Positions 47,706 through 57,734 are shown, counted from the first letter of the stretch. The stretch: DNA of 64,000 nucleotides from Thermotalea metallivorans (GCF_001562415.1 NZ_LOEE01000072.1:33783-97782), one strand, 5' to 3'. Notes: generated from the sequence alone by a model not told the origin. Program-made: numbers and translations.

Positions 47706-48395
47706 ATGAAAAGGAAAGTGCTTGTCGTAGATGATGAAAAACCCATTTCGGATATTTTGAAATTTAATCTGGAAAAAGAAGGCTATGAAGTGAATGTTGC
47801 CTATGACGGAGAAGATGCAATCCGAAAAGTATATCAATTTGAGCCCGATCTCATTTTATTAGATATTATGCTGCCAAAACTGGATGGGTTTCAAGTATGC
47901 AAAAAAATTCGAGAGAACTTGAATACTCCCATTTTGATGTTGACAGCGAAGGAAGAAGAGGTGGATAAAGTACTGGGGCTTGAATTGGGGGCCGATGACT
48001 ATATTACAAAGCCCTTCAGCATTCGGGAATTGATGGCTAGGGTAAAAGCCAATATGCGAAGAATGGAATCCAACGGCAATCACCAAAAGGGTCAGGTTCT
48101 TTGCTTTGGCGATTTAAATATTGATTTGAGCAAGTATGAAGTAAAGAAAGGACAGCAAGTGATTGATTTGACATTGAGGGAGTTTGAATTGCTGAAATTT
48201 CTGGCCACCCAAGAGGATCAGGTATTTACAAGGGAACAATTGCTGGAAGAAGTATGGGGATATGAATATTATGGAGATATCCGCACCGTAGATGTTACAG
48301 TGAGAAGATTAAGGGAGAAAATAGAGGATAATTCCAGCAACCCTCAGTATATCCAGACGAAAAGAGGCGTAGGATATTACTTTAGGAGGGCGTAA
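47706..48395 (+). CDS. walR: Response regulator WalR
   Basis: OmpR-family response regulator of 229 residues that governs wall hydrolase genes. The receiver domain has VVDDEKP, the phosphoacceptor Asp in LILLDIMLP (about residue 53), and the conserved Lys in ITKPFS. The winged-helix DNA-binding domain ends [20 protein letters not shown]. The ATG follows AATGAGGTG. The walK start lies one base after its stop. The order walR-walK-walH-walI-walJ-htrA-rlmH seen here is the conserved Firmicutes operon, with additions. Confidence 0.96.
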   Translation: MKRKVLVVDDEKPISDILKFNLEKEGYEVNVAYDGEDAIRKVYQFEPDLILLDIMLPKLDGFQVCKKIRENLNTPILMLTAKEEEVDKVLGLELGADDYITKPFSIRELMARVKANMRRMESNGNHQKGQVLCFGDLNIDLSKYEVKKGQQVIDLTLREFELLKFLATQEDQVFTREQLLEEVWGYEYYGDIRTVDVTVRRLREKIEDNSSNPQYIQTKRGVGYYFRRA

Positions 48396-48396
48396 G

Positions 48397-50199
48397 ATGT
48401 TTCGAAGTATTCGATGGAAGTTTATTACCATCTATTTTCTTCTCGTGTTTATTGCGATGGTAATTGTGGGGGTATTTATCATTCAGCAGTTTGAAGGCTA
48501 CCATCTGGGAGTTGTCAGTGAAAATTTAACCAGAATTGCCCGGCTGAATCTGCTTCCAAATGTTGAAAAAATAGGGGATTTGGATGCCAATCGAAAAGAA
48601 ATCCAAGACATTATCGGAAAGGCAAGCATCAATGAGGAAATTATTGTAGTGAATCGTAATTTTAAAATTATTGCTAGCAGCAACGACAGCCTGTTGGATA
48701 GGAACATTGTAGATATTGTGGATGAACAGTTGATTACTGACGGATTTCTAGGACAAATCGCGGAAAAAGATAGTTTAATTAAAAATCGGGACACGGTGAT
48801 CAATGTAAAAAATATGGTTTTTCCAATCAAGGCTGCCAATGGTGATATTCAAGGGGTTTTGTACCTGCGTTCGGACTTGTCGGATATTTATGCAACCCTC
48901 CGCAAATCCACAATCATTTTGACCCAGGCAACGGTGTTGGCATTATTGATCACGGTGGTCCTAGGTTTTTTGATAGCCAGGAGCGTAACGGAACCTATTA
49001 CCGATGTTACGGTGAAGGCAGCAAAAATGGCCAAAGGAGATTTTGATCAGGTGGTTGAAGTGAAGTCCGATGATGAGATCGGACAATTGGCCAACATGTT
49101 TAACTATTTAACGGAAAAGTTAAAGGATACCCTTTCTGAAATCTCCAGTGAGAAAAGCAAGATGGAAACCATTTTGAACTATATGGCCGACGGCCTGATT
49201 GCGGTAAATCTGCAGGGGGAAGTAATCCATGCCAATCCCAGTGCCCGAAGGATGCTAAGTTTGTCAAGGGACGCGCTGATTCAGGAGCCTTATGATGATT
49301 TTATCGGAGAACTCAATAAGAAGCTAACCCTTGCCTATTTGGACGAACACAACCCAGACTGGATGGGAAGTGAAATCCTTCGGGTAAATGATTCTATTTA
49401 TCAAGCCAATTTCGCCCCTTTTAAAGATGAAAAGGGCGATAAAGCCGGAATTGTTATGGTGCTGCAGGATATTACTGAAAGGCAGAAGCTTGACAATATG
49501 AGGAAGGAATTTGTAGCCAATGTATCCCATGAACTAAAGACGCCTCTGACCAGTATTAAGAGTTACACAGAGACTTTGTTGGAAGGAGCTCTGGAGAATC
49601 GGGAGATGGCAGAACAATTTTTAAGGGTAATCAACAGTGAAGCAGACCGTATGGCAAGGCTTGTCAGGGATTTGCTGCAGCTTTCCAGCTTAGACTATAA
49701 GCAGGTGAAATGGAATAAAAAGGATGCAGATCTTGTGCAAATTGTCAAAAATTCCGTGTTTAAATTAGATATGACTGCAAAAAATAAGAAGCAAAAGATG
49801 ACGTTGATTACCAGCGAAGATAAAATGATGGGCTATTTTGACAGCGACAGGATTGAGCAGGTGATTTTGAATGTACTTACCAACGCCATTAAGTATACGC
49901 CCGATGGGGGAGAAATTAAAGTTTTTCTGGAAAGAGTGGACAATCAGAGCATTGTCCGCGTGAGAGATAATGGCATCGGTATTCCTAAAGAGGATCTTCC
50001 AAGATTATTTGAAAGATTCTATCGGGTAGACAAAGCCCGGTCTAGGGAAATGGGGGGAACAGGATTAGGGCTTTCTATCGCCAAGCAGATTATTGAGGCC
50101 CATGAGGGAAGGATCTGGATCGAGAGCGTTTATGGAGAGGGAACAGAGGTGATCATTCAATTGCCCCTAGAAGAAAAAGCTTGTGTAATGGGAATTTAA
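48397..50199 (+). CDS. walK: Sensor histidine kinase WalK
   Basis: Membrane kinase of 600 residues that phosphorylates WalR. Two membrane segments (about 9-31 and 170-192) flank an extracytoplasmic sensor domain. They are followed by HAMP (VTEPITDVTVKAAKMAKGDF), a PAS domain, the HisKA helix with the phosphorylated histidine in FVANVSHELKTPL (about residue 377), and HATPase (NVLTNAIKYTPDGG, DNGIGIPKED, GGTGLGLSI). The architecture matches Bacillus WalK. It is coupled to walR at its start and is followed by an internal promoter with a WalR box. Confidence 0.96.
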   Translation: MFRSIRWKFITIYFLLVFIAMVIVGVFIIQQFEGYHLGVVSENLTRIARLNLLPNVEKIGDLDANRKEIQDIIGKASINEEIIVVNRNFKIIASSNDSLLDRNIVDIVDEQLITDGFLGQIAEKDSLIKNRDTVINVKNMVFPIKAANGDIQGVLYLRSDLSDIYATLRKSTIILTQATVLALLITVVLGFLIARSVTEPITDVTVKAAKMAKGDFDQVVEVKSDDEIGQLANMFNYLTEKLKDTLSEISSEKSKMETILNYMADGLIAVNLQGEVIHANPSARRMLSLSRDALIQEPYDDFIGELNKKLTLAYLDEHNPDWMGSEILRVNDSIYQANFAPFKDEKGDKAGIVMVLQDITERQKLDNMRKEFVANVSHELKTPLTSIKSYTETLLEGALENREMAEQFLRVINSEADRMARLVRDLLQLSSLDYKQVKWNKKDADLVQIVKNSVFKLDMTAKNKKQKMTLITSEDKMMGYFDSDRIEQVILNVLTNAIKYTPDGGEIKVFLERVDNQSIVRVRDNGIGIPKEDLPRLFERFYRVDKARSREMGGTGLGLSIAKQIIEAHEGRIWIESVYGEGTEVIIQLPLEEKACVMGI

Positions 50200-50205
50200 A
50201 ATGGC

Positions 50206-50238
50206 TGTAATCTGTTTGTAATATTTATAGTATATAAT
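50206..50238 (+). promoter_or_regulatory. WalR box and internal promoter after walK
   Basis: TGTAAT-CTGTT-TGTAAT (50206-50222) is a full fit to the WalR consensus. TATAAT follows at 50233-50238, and its -35 region would fall inside the box. It starts seven bases after the walK stop, so phosphorylated WalR could act directly on the next gene. Confidence 0.65.
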
Positions 50239-50280
50239 GTAAGTGTATCATGATGATTGTGTACACTGGGAGGAATTGCG

Positions 50281-50811
50281 ATGTTAAAAAAGGTCGTCGC
50301 TGGGGCACTGGCTGTGATTATATTAGGAACAGCGAGTGTAACTGGTCATGCTGCATCAAGTAAATTATCATCTTATCAATATACCGGAACGATAACGGAA
50401 GGCTATGTAAAGATTATTCAGCCTACGGGAGACATTATTTTTGAAAACAATGTGCTGATTTCTGTACAGGTTTTCGATAATGCCACTGTATCTTTGAAGA
50501 TATACAAGCAAGATGCAGTAAAAGCGGACGATGTGAAGATAGAAGAAATTACTGTGGGTGATACTACTATCAAGGGAGCAGTTGTGTTTGGACCCGATAA
50601 GGTGGAACAAGGGGAGAATTTGAAATTTTATCAAAAAAGAATTAGACTGTCCCCGGGAAAATATGCCATTGTATTTGACATAAGAGATAAAAACGGCAAT
50701 AAAAGAGATGCTGTCGTAAAAGAATTTACGGTGAAGAATAAGGAAGAAGAAATGAGCAAAACTTTAAATAGTATCCAGAATACAAATCCCCTCAATTTAA
50801 TTTATAAATAG
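50281..50811 (+). CDS. Exported protein of unknown function in the wal operon
   Basis: About 176 residues, unrecognised. A clear signal peptide (KKVVAGALAVIILGTASVTG, cleaved after HAA) leads to a mature part rich in beta strands (YVKIIQPTGDIIFEN, VSLKIYKQDA, YAIVFDIRDKNGNK), which looks like an Ig- or C2-like domain. No catalytic motif is seen. The ATG at 50281 follows GGGAGGAAT. Position between walK and walH, with its own WalR-box promoter, suggests a wall-associated effector or a signal protein of the WalRK system. That role is inferred only. Confidence 0.75.
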   Translation: MLKKVVAGALAVIILGTASVTGHAASSKLSSYQYTGTITEGYVKIIQPTGDIIFENNVLISVQVFDNATVSLKIYKQDAVKADDVKIEEITVGDTTIKGAVVFGPDKVEQGENLKFYQKRIRLSPGKYAIVFDIRDKNGNKRDAVVKEFTVKNKEEEMSKTLNSIQNTNPLNLIYK

Positions 50812-50821
50812 GGTATGGGGA

Positions 50822-52306
50822 GTGATCACCGAAATGCGTAAGGAGAGCTTTAAAACAATACTGCTCGCAGCATTAGTTGTTTTAAGTATAGCCCTTACCC
50901 GGCAACTGTGGATGAGTATTCCAGTCACATCTGGTATTCCTTCTTCAAAAGAGACTGATCTTGATACAAACCGGAAACAATTCAATAATACAATTGATAT
51001 TTCTGATGTTATCAACCCCCAAAGTTTTACAGTTAACTTTGGGGGTGTAAATCATACGGTACTTTTTTCCGATTCCCATAGGATCTGGAAGGAAATCCTA
51101 CCGATGATCAAAGGATATTTTGAAGATGGTGTGACCGTTGAAGAAATAACACCGGAGCGATGGGTAGAAATCCATAATGTTAGGGCCATCCAGGTAAATT
51201 TTGGGTATAGCATGCCTATAGGTGTGTTAAGAAATCTTGCCCAGGGAAAAGAAACAGGAATTTATGGGAAGATTTCTGCCATAAGCGGTATTTTGATTCC
51301 TATTTCCGAGGATGGATTGATTTACATATGGGATAAGTCCAACGGAAAATTTTATAAAGCCGTTGGAAGTATGAGCAAAGAAAAAATTGCTGCCATTATT
51401 GATCAAATCGAAGAGGAAAACAGCATCCATGAAAGGAAATTTGAAATTCCAAAGTACGATTACTATTATTCCATTAAAGTTTTGTTTGATGTGAATAACC
51501 ATGTACTTGTTCCTTTGCATGTATCGAAGGGAATACCGGAGATTAAGGTTGTAAATGAGATTGATATGGATAATTTAAAACAGGTAGATGCCTTTGCCAG
51601 TACCTTTTTTGGAGAAAACTTTGATTTTGTAAAAAAAATCATCGGAACCAACAATTCGATAACCTACATGTATGGGTATGGACGGAAAGTATTGAAGGTG
51701 GATGCTTTCGGAGGACTAGAATATGTGGAAGAATTGGACAGTACAAAAGCTCTTGGCACTGGAGAACTGGGAGAGTCTGTCAAGGCGGCTGTGCAATTTG
51801 TTTTGTCCCATGAAATTACACCAAGCCATAATATATATTTAAGAGACATTAAAATCATTGAGAAAGATAAGAAAAAAGGATATTTGCTTCTCTTTACCAA
51901 TCGCATTAATGGGTTGCCGGTGTATGTAAAGGACAATCGGATGCAGGCACCCATTGAAGTAGAAGTGTTTGGGAAACAAGTTACTTATTTTAAGAGGTTT
52001 TTGACAAGGGAAAAGATCGATATAAGTTTTATAGAAGATACGGATAATTTGCCTATGTTGTTGACACCCCAGGAAGCTTTAGTGGAAAATTTTAATACGA
52101 TTAAAAATCATATGGGGCTATCCGGTGAAGATAGCAAAGTGTTTAATGAGATTTTGGCTTCCGTACGATCTGTAGAGCTTTGTTATTATGACTATATGAA
52201 TGGAGAAAGAGGCAAACTGGCACCTGTCTGGAGGCTTCAACTGGGTGAAGACATATATTTCTTTGATGGCTATAAGGGGAAAATCATTAGCAGGTTTAAG
52301 GGATAA
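50822..52306 (+). CDS. walH: WalH (YycH), regulator of WalK
   Basis: Membrane-anchored extracytoplasmic protein of about 490 residues. One N-terminal segment (FKTILLAALVVLSIALTRQLW) is followed by a long beta-rich part. In Bacillus, YycH and YycI bind WalK through their membrane helices and hold its activity down. Sequence identity is low, as is usual, and the call rests on place, topology and the later motif AFGGLEYVEEL. The start is GTG at 50822 or ATG at 50834; neither is perfectly spaced from GGGGAG. Confidence 0.85.
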   Translation: MITEMRKESFKTILLAALVVLSIALTRQLWMSIPVTSGIPSSKETDLDTNRKQFNNTIDISDVINPQSFTVNFGGVNHTVLFSDSHRIWKEILPMIKGYFEDGVTVEEITPERWVEIHNVRAIQVNFGYSMPIGVLRNLAQGKETGIYGKISAISGILIPISEDGLIYIWDKSNGKFYKAVGSMSKEKIAAIIDQIEEENSIHERKFEIPKYDYYYSIKVLFDVNNHVLVPLHVSKGIPEIKVVNEIDMDNLKQVDAFASTFFGENFDFVKKIIGTNNSITYMYGYGRKVLKVDAFGGLEYVEELDSTKALGTGELGESVKAAVQFVLSHEITPSHNIYLRDIKIIEKDKKKGYLLLFTNRINGLPVYVKDNRMQAPIEVEVFGKQVTYFKRFLTREKIDISFIEDTDNLPMLLTPQEALVENFNTIKNHMGLSGEDSKVFNEILASVRSVELCYYDYMNGERGKLAPVWRLQLGEDIYFFDGYKGKIISRFKG

Positions 52307-52323
52307 GGAATGGTGAAGGCATT

Positions 52324-53145
52324 ATGGATTGGTCAAAGGCAAAAAATATACTGATTATCGCATTTACCATTACGAATATTTTTCTGATCATCAATATAGA
52401 AAAAAATATGCTCGCCAGTAAAGGTATGCCAATGCCAATCGATAGAACTGTTGAAAATGTTGTCCGTATATTGGAAGAAAAAAATATGAAAGTGGAAGGG
52501 GATATTCCTAGACATATGGCACCTATGGCCGTATTGGAAGTAGCATATGAAACCTATGATGAGGATAAAATGATGAAGCTTTTTGGGGGGCGTAAAGATG
52601 CTGATCCAAACGGCAGGGGACAGGTAGAGATTATCAATGGAAAAATGCTGGTTTATACCAATTCCGGTGCAAAAGGCACAAATGGTTCAATGGATCATAA
52701 AAAGGCATTGAATGTGGCAGAAAAATTTTTAAGGGCCTATGGATTTATGAAAAGTGACGTGGATCATTGGCGTACTGTCTATCATGAAGAGGGCTATGAG
52801 ATCATATTTAAACAAAAATATAAAAATACTTTTTTGGAAGAAAGTTATATGAAGGTGGTGATCAGCAAAACAGGTGCTGTGCGGTTGTTTGAAAGGATAT
52901 GGTTAAGACCTTTGAAGGCCGGAAGTCATAAAAATGAAATTATACCATCTACCAAGGCATTGCTGAAATCTGTTGAAAAAATGGGAAACCCGGAAGAGGA
53001 AAAAGTGATTACGGATATTGCATTAGGTTATCGCTTTGATCCGCCCAATTGGCAAAATGTAAAGTCAGGAACTGCCTTTCCTGTATGGAGGATTGTGCTG
53101 AAAGAAGGGGATGTGATCTTTATCGATGCCTATGAAAATGATTGA
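52324..53145 (+). CDS. walI: WalI (YycI), regulator of WalK
   Basis: Membrane-anchored protein of 273 residues. MDWSKAKNILIIAFTITNIF is the diagnostic YycI opening, with one membrane helix and an extracytoplasmic part resembling YycH. The start ATG follows AAGGAATGGTG. It partners WalH in holding WalK in check. A terminator at 53221 separates it from murA, so the wal operon proper appears to end here. Confidence 0.92.
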   Translation: MDWSKAKNILIIAFTITNIFLIINIEKNMLASKGMPMPIDRTVENVVRILEEKNMKVEGDIPRHMAPMAVLEVAYETYDEDKMMKLFGGRKDADPNGRGQVEIINGKMLVYTNSGAKGTNGSMDHKKALNVAEKFLRAYGFMKSDVDHWRTVYHEEGYEIIFKQKYKNTFLEESYMKVVISKTGAVRLFERIWLRPLKAGSHKNEIIPSTKALLKSVEKMGNPEEEKVITDIALGYRFDPPNWQNVKSGTAFPVWRIVLKEGDVIFIDAYEND

Positions 53146-53220
53146 TTCTATGAAAAATAGGACTGAAAAAGAAAAGGGAAATTTCACGATATACTTTTTT
53201 GATTTTTTCCTTGTTTAGCA

Positions 53221-53268
53221 ACAAAATCTTCTTTATTTAGAATGGGGGAAGATTTTGTTCTTTTTTTT
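53221..53268 (+). terminator. Strong rho-independent terminator after walI
   Basis: ACAAAATCTTC (53221-53231) pairs perfectly with GAAGATTTTGT (53248-53258) and is followed by a run of T broken by one C. Confidence 0.88.
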
Positions 53269-53301
53269 GAATAAAAACAATCATTTCCATATAATTACTA
53301 C

Positions 53302-53330
53302 TTATCAAATGGAAACAATAGTGATATAAT
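53302..53330 (+). promoter_or_regulatory. SigmaA-type promoter of murA
   Basis: TTATCA (53302-53307), a 17-base spacer and TATAAT (53325-53330), leaving a leader of about 110 bases. Confidence 0.65.
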
Positions 53331-53447
53331 GAGGGAAGGTTGACATATGATGTCTTTGGAAAACTATGGATATTCTTTTAAAATACTGTCTTTTTATAAG
53401 TTTACATAAATCGTGCAATTATGGATTGAAAGGGTTGAAAATAACAT

Positions 53448-54710
53448 ATGGAGAAATTTGTTATCGAGGGTGGACACAAATTAAAGGGAAAAGTAAGCAT
53501 TAGCGGATTCAAAAATGCGGCAGTGGCGATTATACCGGCTGCTATCCTTGCAGGGAATCGATGTACCATCGAAAATCTTCCCAATATCAAGGATGTGGAA
53601 GTGCTAGGGGAGATGTTGCAAGAGCTTGGCGGACAAGTGGAATTTGACGGTAAAGCAAAGACAATGCATATAGATACCAGTATGATTCAAGAATGCTATG
53701 CACCCTATGAGATGGCTAAAAAGCTTAGAGCATCCTATTATCTTTTAGGTGCTGCTTTGGGAAGATTCAAAAAGGCAAGGGTTGCCTATCCAGGCGGGTG
53801 CGATATTGGGACAAGACCTATTGATCAACATATCAAAGGCTTTGAAGCCTTGGGGGCAAAGGTAGAGATTGAGCATGGAATTGTCCATGTAGAAGCCGAG
53901 GAGCTGACAGGGGCAGAAATATATCTGGATGTAGTCAGTGTAGGGGCTACGATCAATATCATGCTGGCAGCCTGTAGGGCAAAAGGAATCACCATTATTG
54001 ACAACGCAGCCAAGGAGCCCCATGTGGTGGATGTAGCCAATTTCTTGAATGCCATGGGTGCTGACATTCGAGGAGCCGGTACCGATGTCATCAAAATCCA
54101 TGGCGTGGAAGAAATGAGGGGATGTACTTACAGTGTCATTCCTGACCAGATCGAGGCTGGAACATTTATGATTATGGCTGCTGCCACCGGCGGAGATGTG
54201 ATTGTAGACAATGTTATCCCGAAGCACTTGGATCCTGTTACAGCCAAACTGAGAGAGATGGGCGTGGAAATAGAGGAATACGGGGAATCTATCAGGGTGA
54301 TTGGTTGCCATAAGCTGAAAGGGTGTAATATAAAAACTTTGGTGTATCCTGGATTTCCCACGGATTTGCAGCAGCCCATGTCGGCCCTGCTTACCCAAGC
54401 TCAGGGGACCAGCATTGTGACGGAAACAATCTATGAAGGCAGATTTAAACATGTGGATGAGTTGAAACGTATGGGCGCAAAAATCAAAGTCGAGGGAAGA
54501 GTAGCCGTGATTGAGGGTGTAGAGTGTTTATCCGGTGCTACTGTTGCCGCCACGGATTTGAGAGCAGGTGCTGCCCTGATTGTTGCAGGATTGATGGCAG
54601 AGGGAATTACGGAGATAGAAAATATCCATTATATTGACCGAGGGTATGAAAATATAGAACAAAAATTGATGCGCCTGGGTGCCAAGATCCATCGTAAAAA
54701 AGAGATATAG
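53448..54710 (+). CDS. murA: UDP-N-acetylglucosamine 1-carboxyvinyltransferase
   Basis: First committed step of peptidoglycan synthesis, transferring enolpyruvate to UDP-GlcNAc. The opening [20 protein letters not shown] carries the conserved Lys and Asn. The catalytic cysteine, target of fosfomycin in the family, lies in [14 protein letters not shown] (about residue 117). [12 protein letters not shown] and the closing [16 protein letters not shown] are typical. Length is 420 residues. The ribosome binding site is weak. It has its own promoter and terminator inside the wal gene group, an unusual place. Confidence 0.97.
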   Translation: MEKFVIEGGHKLKGKVSISGFKNAAVAIIPAAILAGNRCTIENLPNIKDVEVLGEMLQELGGQVEFDGKAKTMHIDTSMIQECYAPYEMAKKLRASYYLLGAALGRFKKARVAYPGGCDIGTRPIDQHIKGFEALGAKVEIEHGIVHVEAEELTGAEIYLDVVSVGATINIMLAACRAKGITIIDNAAKEPHVVDVANFLNAMGADIRGAGTDVIKIHGVEEMRGCTYSVIPDQIEAGTFMIMAAATGGDVIVDNVIPKHLDPVTAKLREMGVEIEEYGESIRVIGCHKLKGCNIKTLVYPGFPTDLQQPMSALLTQAQGTSIVTETIYEGRFKHVDELKRMGAKIKVEGRVAVIEGVECLSGATVAATDLRAGAALIVAGLMAEGITEIENIHYIDRGYENIEQKLMRLGAKIHRKKEI

Positions 54711-54738
54711 ACAGGCTGTATGTAGTCGCCTGTTTTTT
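54711..54738 (+). terminator. Rho-independent terminator after murA
   Basis: ACAGGC (54711-54716) pairs with GCCTGT (54728-54733), followed by five more T. It begins on the base after the murA stop codon. Confidence 0.8.
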
Positions 54739-54782
54739 CCTTTTGGAGGAATTATAGACGCACATAGAATTGGAGGACGCAT

Positions 54783-55595
54783 ATGGGATTTCGATTTTGC
54801 TCATTAGCCAGTGGCAGCAGTGGAAACTGCCAGTATATTGCCAGTGAAGAATACAGGATTTTGCTGGATGTGGGTCTAACCGGGAAAAAAATTATTCAAT
54901 GTCTTGAAGGTATTGGGGAAGAAATCGGGAAAATAGACGGGATTTTGGTCAGTCATGAGCACAGTGATCATATTCGAGGAATTGGCGTATTATCCCGGAG
55001 GTTTCATATACCGATCTATGCAAATACTAAAACATGGAATGAAATCAAAGATAAAATTGGTGTCGTCCATGAGGAAAATATCCGTGTGTTTCATACAGGG
55101 GAGCCCTTTGCCATCGGCGATATTCGTGTCAAAGCCTTTCCTATTTCCCATGATGCGATGGAACCTGTGGGCTTTTCCTTTTACCATGATCAGGGAAAGA
55201 TCAGCGTAGCTACAGATTTGGGGTATGTGGACGATCGGATCAAGGCAGAGATCCAAGATTCGGACTTATTGGTCCTAGAATCCAATCATGATGTGGAGAT
55301 GCTGAAAATGGGAAAATACCCATGGTATCTGAAGAAGAGAATTCTAGGGGACAAGGGGCATATCTCCAATGAGACAGCAGGGAACGTCATTGCGGAAATG
55401 ATGGAAGCCAATGCTCCTATCCGCCATGTGCTTTTAGCCCACTTAAGCAAAGAAAACAATTTTCCAGAGCTGGCTTATGAAACAGTGAGGGGAATATTGG
55501 AATCAAGAAAAATCAAAGTAGGAATGGATCTAAATATAGATTTAACTTATCGGGATCGGGTAAGTAAAGTATATGATGTATGCAAATCATTCTAG
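54783..55595 (+). CDS. walJ: WalJ (YycJ) metallo-beta-lactamase fold hydrolase
   Basis: MBL-fold protein of 270 residues. CSLASGSSGNCQYI is the YycJ opening. The metal site is HEHSDHIRGIG (about residues 58-63), with later ligands in ISHDAMEPVG, ATDLGYV and LAHLSKENN. Members have been proposed to act as DNA exonucleases or to link wall and replication control; the true substrate is open. The ATG at 54783 follows TTGGAGGA. The 3' end overlaps the upstream region of htrA. Confidence 0.93.
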   Translation: MGFRFCSLASGSSGNCQYIASEEYRILLDVGLTGKKIIQCLEGIGEEIGKIDGILVSHEHSDHIRGIGVLSRRFHIPIYANTKTWNEIKDKIGVVHEENIRVFHTGEPFAIGDIRVKAFPISHDAMEPVGFSFYHDQGKISVATDLGYVDDRIKAEIQDSDLLVLESNHDVEMLKMGKYPWYLKKRILGDKGHISNETAGNVIAEMMEANAPIRHVLLAHLSKENNFPELAYETVRGILESRKIKVGMDLNIDLTYRDRVSKVYDVCKSF

Positions 55596-55612
55596 AGAAA
55601 GAAGGGAAGCCT

Positions 55613-56872
55613 ATGGATTATCATGATGACCATCAAAATCAGGATGACTTCCAAAGAAGGATTGCCTTTCAGGAAATGAACGGAGAAGAGCAGGAAGAAC
55701 GCCATCCCAGCTCCAGGTATTATGTCAGCAGGCCGAACCAAACGTATTATTATAGGGAAAAAAGGATGCCCTATTTTACTATCATGCTGGTGGCTTTGAT
55801 TGCTGCCATGCTGGGGGGAGTTATCGGTGCTTATATAGGGCCTGCCTACTTATATGGAAAGTACATACCTGATCCGCAAGGAAAGGGCATGAGTCCCCAA
55901 CCTCAGATTGAAATTGTTACGAAGGGCGAAGAATTGGGTGTGATACCTGCTGTGGCCAAAAAAGCCATGCCTTCTGTGGTAGGCATTACTACGGTTACCG
56001 TTCAAAGAGATTTGTTTTTCGGCACTCGAAGAGGACAAGGCGTAGGCACAGGGGTCGTTGTGGACAGCAGAGGATATATCTTGACCAACTCCCATGTGGT
56101 GAATGACGGCAAGAGTGAAGAGGTAACGGTACTGCTTTATGACGGCAAAAGCTTAAAGGCAGATGTACTGTGGAATGACCCCTTGCTGGATCTGGCAGTA
56201 TTAAAGGTAAATGCCCAAAATTTAACGGCGGCTGCTTTAGGAAATTCCGATCAGATTGTAGTAGGAGAGACGGCGATTGCCATAGGAAATCCTTTAGGTC
56301 TGACTTTTGAGAGAACCGTTACTTCAGGAATTATCAGCGGTTTGGAGAGAAGCATTCCCATAGGAGAGTTTGAAAGCATCGAAGGGCTGATACAAACGGA
56401 TGCGTCCATCAATCCTGGGAATAGTGGCGGGCCGCTTTTGAATGCGAAGGGAGAAGTTATCGGGATCAATACGGCGAAGATTCAGACGGGAGAAGGTTTG
56501 GGTTTTGCCATCCCCATTAACATTGCAAAGCCTATTGTAGATGAATTTATTGAAAAAGGGGAATTTGTCAAGGTCCAGTTGGGTATTCAGGGAATCAATG
56601 TGCAACAATACATAAGAAGCTATGGAAATAATCTGGGAACAGAACAGGGTGTGTTTGTCTATAGGGTAACCCCCGATTCGCCGGCGTATAAAGCAAACAT
56701 GGAGGATGGGGATGTAATTGTTTCTATGGATGGACAAAAAATAGACACCATGGGGCAACTGGTGAGAAAATTGTATCAATATAGACCCGGGGATAAGGTA
56801 ACTGTGGGCATCATCCGAAGAGGTAAGAAAATGGAGCTTGGGGTGACCTTAGAAGCTGCACCGAGGGGTTAA
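55613..56872 (+). CDS. htrA: HtrA/DegP-like membrane serine protease with PDZ domain
   Basis: Quality-control protease of 419 residues. A cytoplasmic acidic N-terminus is followed by one membrane helix (about 54-75, TIMLVALIAAMLGGVIGA). The trypsin-like domain has His in TNSHVVND (about 159), Asp in LDLAVLK (about 196) and Ser in NPGNSGGPLL (about 268). A C-terminal PDZ domain (VFVYRVTPDSPAYKANMEDG) is present. The ATG at 55613 follows AGAAGGGAAG; an in-frame ATG at 55580 lies within walJ. The position after walJ is the conserved one. Confidence 0.95.
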   Translation: MDYHDDHQNQDDFQRRIAFQEMNGEEQEERHPSSRYYVSRPNQTYYYREKRMPYFTIMLVALIAAMLGGVIGAYIGPAYLYGKYIPDPQGKGMSPQPQIEIVTKGEELGVIPAVAKKAMPSVVGITTVTVQRDLFFGTRRGQGVGTGVVVDSRGYILTNSHVVNDGKSEEVTVLLYDGKSLKADVLWNDPLLDLAVLKVNAQNLTAAALGNSDQIVVGETAIAIGNPLGLTFERTVTSGIISGLERSIPIGEFESIEGLIQTDASINPGNSGGPLLNAKGEVIGINTAKIQTGEGLGFAIPINIAKPIVDEFIEKGEFVKVQLGIQGINVQQYIRSYGNNLGTEQGVFVYRVTPDSPAYKANMEDGDVIVSMDGQKIDTMGQLVRKLYQYRPGDKVTVGIIRRGKKMELGVTLEAAPRG

Positions 56873-56937
56873 AAATATGGTATAACAGCGGTGGGATTGT
56901 GACAGAATAAAAAAATAATGCATATGGAGTGGATAAA

Positions 56938-57105
56938 ATGTATGTAGTGTGTCCGGACCACCTTTCGGAGGCCATTGATGAATTTATAGAAGTATATGAG
57001 CAGCCTCCGGATCTTTATGAATTAGATAAAGTGTCTTTTACTGACTGGACGAGTCCCCATGTCTGTGATTTTTGCGATAGGCCGCCTAGATATTTGGTGG
57101 TATAG
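56938..57105 (+). CDS. CxxH/CxxC small protein
   Basis: A 55-residue protein missed easily by length. MYVVCPDHLSEAIDEFIEVY holds the CxxH pair and HVCDFCDRPPRYLVV the CxxC pair, together a probable zinc site. This tiny family is known from the htrA-rlmH interval in Firmicutes. The ATG at 56938 follows GGAGTGG. Its job is unknown. Confidence 0.88.
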   Translation: MYVVCPDHLSEAIDEFIEVYEQPPDLYELDKVSFTDWTSPHVCDFCDRPPRYLVV

Positions 57106-57242
57106 TCTGATTTCTTTTGTGGGAAAAATTAATTGTTTTCTGGATTTGATCAAGACATCAGATGTTAGGAAACTGAGAGGACGAGATCATGAAGGCGGGG
57201 AAAACCTCGCCTTATCATTTTGTGGCGGCGGAGGGATGAAGG

Positions 57243-57722
57243 TTGAATATAACCATTATTGGCGTAGGAAAAGTAAAAGAGGATTTTTTTGCGAAGGCCA
57301 TTGATGAATATGGAAAGCGGCTTCGCAGGTACTGCAAGTTGAATATCATAGAAGTACCAGATGAGAAGGCGCCGGAGAGTCTTAGCGATAAAGAGATGGA
57401 AAATGTTAAAAATGTAGAAGGAGAAAATATCTTAAAGCATGTGAAGGATGGGATGTACGTTATTGCCCTGGATGTCAAGGGAAAAATGCTGTCCTCCCAA
57501 GAGTTGGCAGATACGCTGGAAAAGCTGGGGGTTACGGGAAACAGCAGCCTGGCTTTTATTATCGGAGGATCTTTAGGATTATCCAATGAAGTTCTCAAAA
57601 GAGCAGACTTTCGATTGTCCTTTTCTCCCATGACCTTTCCCCATCAACTGATGCGGGTCATTCTGCTGGAACAGATTTATAGGGGATTTAGAATCATGAG
57701 GGGCGAACCGTACCATAAGTGA
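57243..57722 (+). CDS. rlmH: 23S rRNA (pseudouridine-1915 N3) methyltransferase RlmH
   Basis: SPOUT methyltransferase of 159 residues that modifies pseudouridine in helix 69 of 23S r[23 protein letters not shown] at the start, [20 protein letters not shown] in the knot, and [20 protein letters not shown] with the C-terminal PYHK are diagnostic. The TTG at 57243 is placed by GGAGGG upstream. It ends the walJ-htrA run, as in most Firmicutes. Confidence 0.97.
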   Translation: MNITIIGVGKVKEDFFAKAIDEYGKRLRRYCKLNIIEVPDEKAPESLSDKEMENVKNVEGENILKHVKDGMYVIALDVKGKMLSSQELADTLEKLGVTGNSSLAFIIGGSLGLSNEVLKRADFRLSFSPMTFPHQLMRVILLEQIYRGFRIMRGEPYHK

Positions 57723-57734
57723 CGGCGGTTTTTT
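57706..57734 (+). terminator. Weak terminator overlapping the end of rlmH
   Basis: AACCG (57706-57710) could pair with CGGTT (57726-57730), followed by T to 57734. The stem is only five pairs. Confidence 0.35.
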
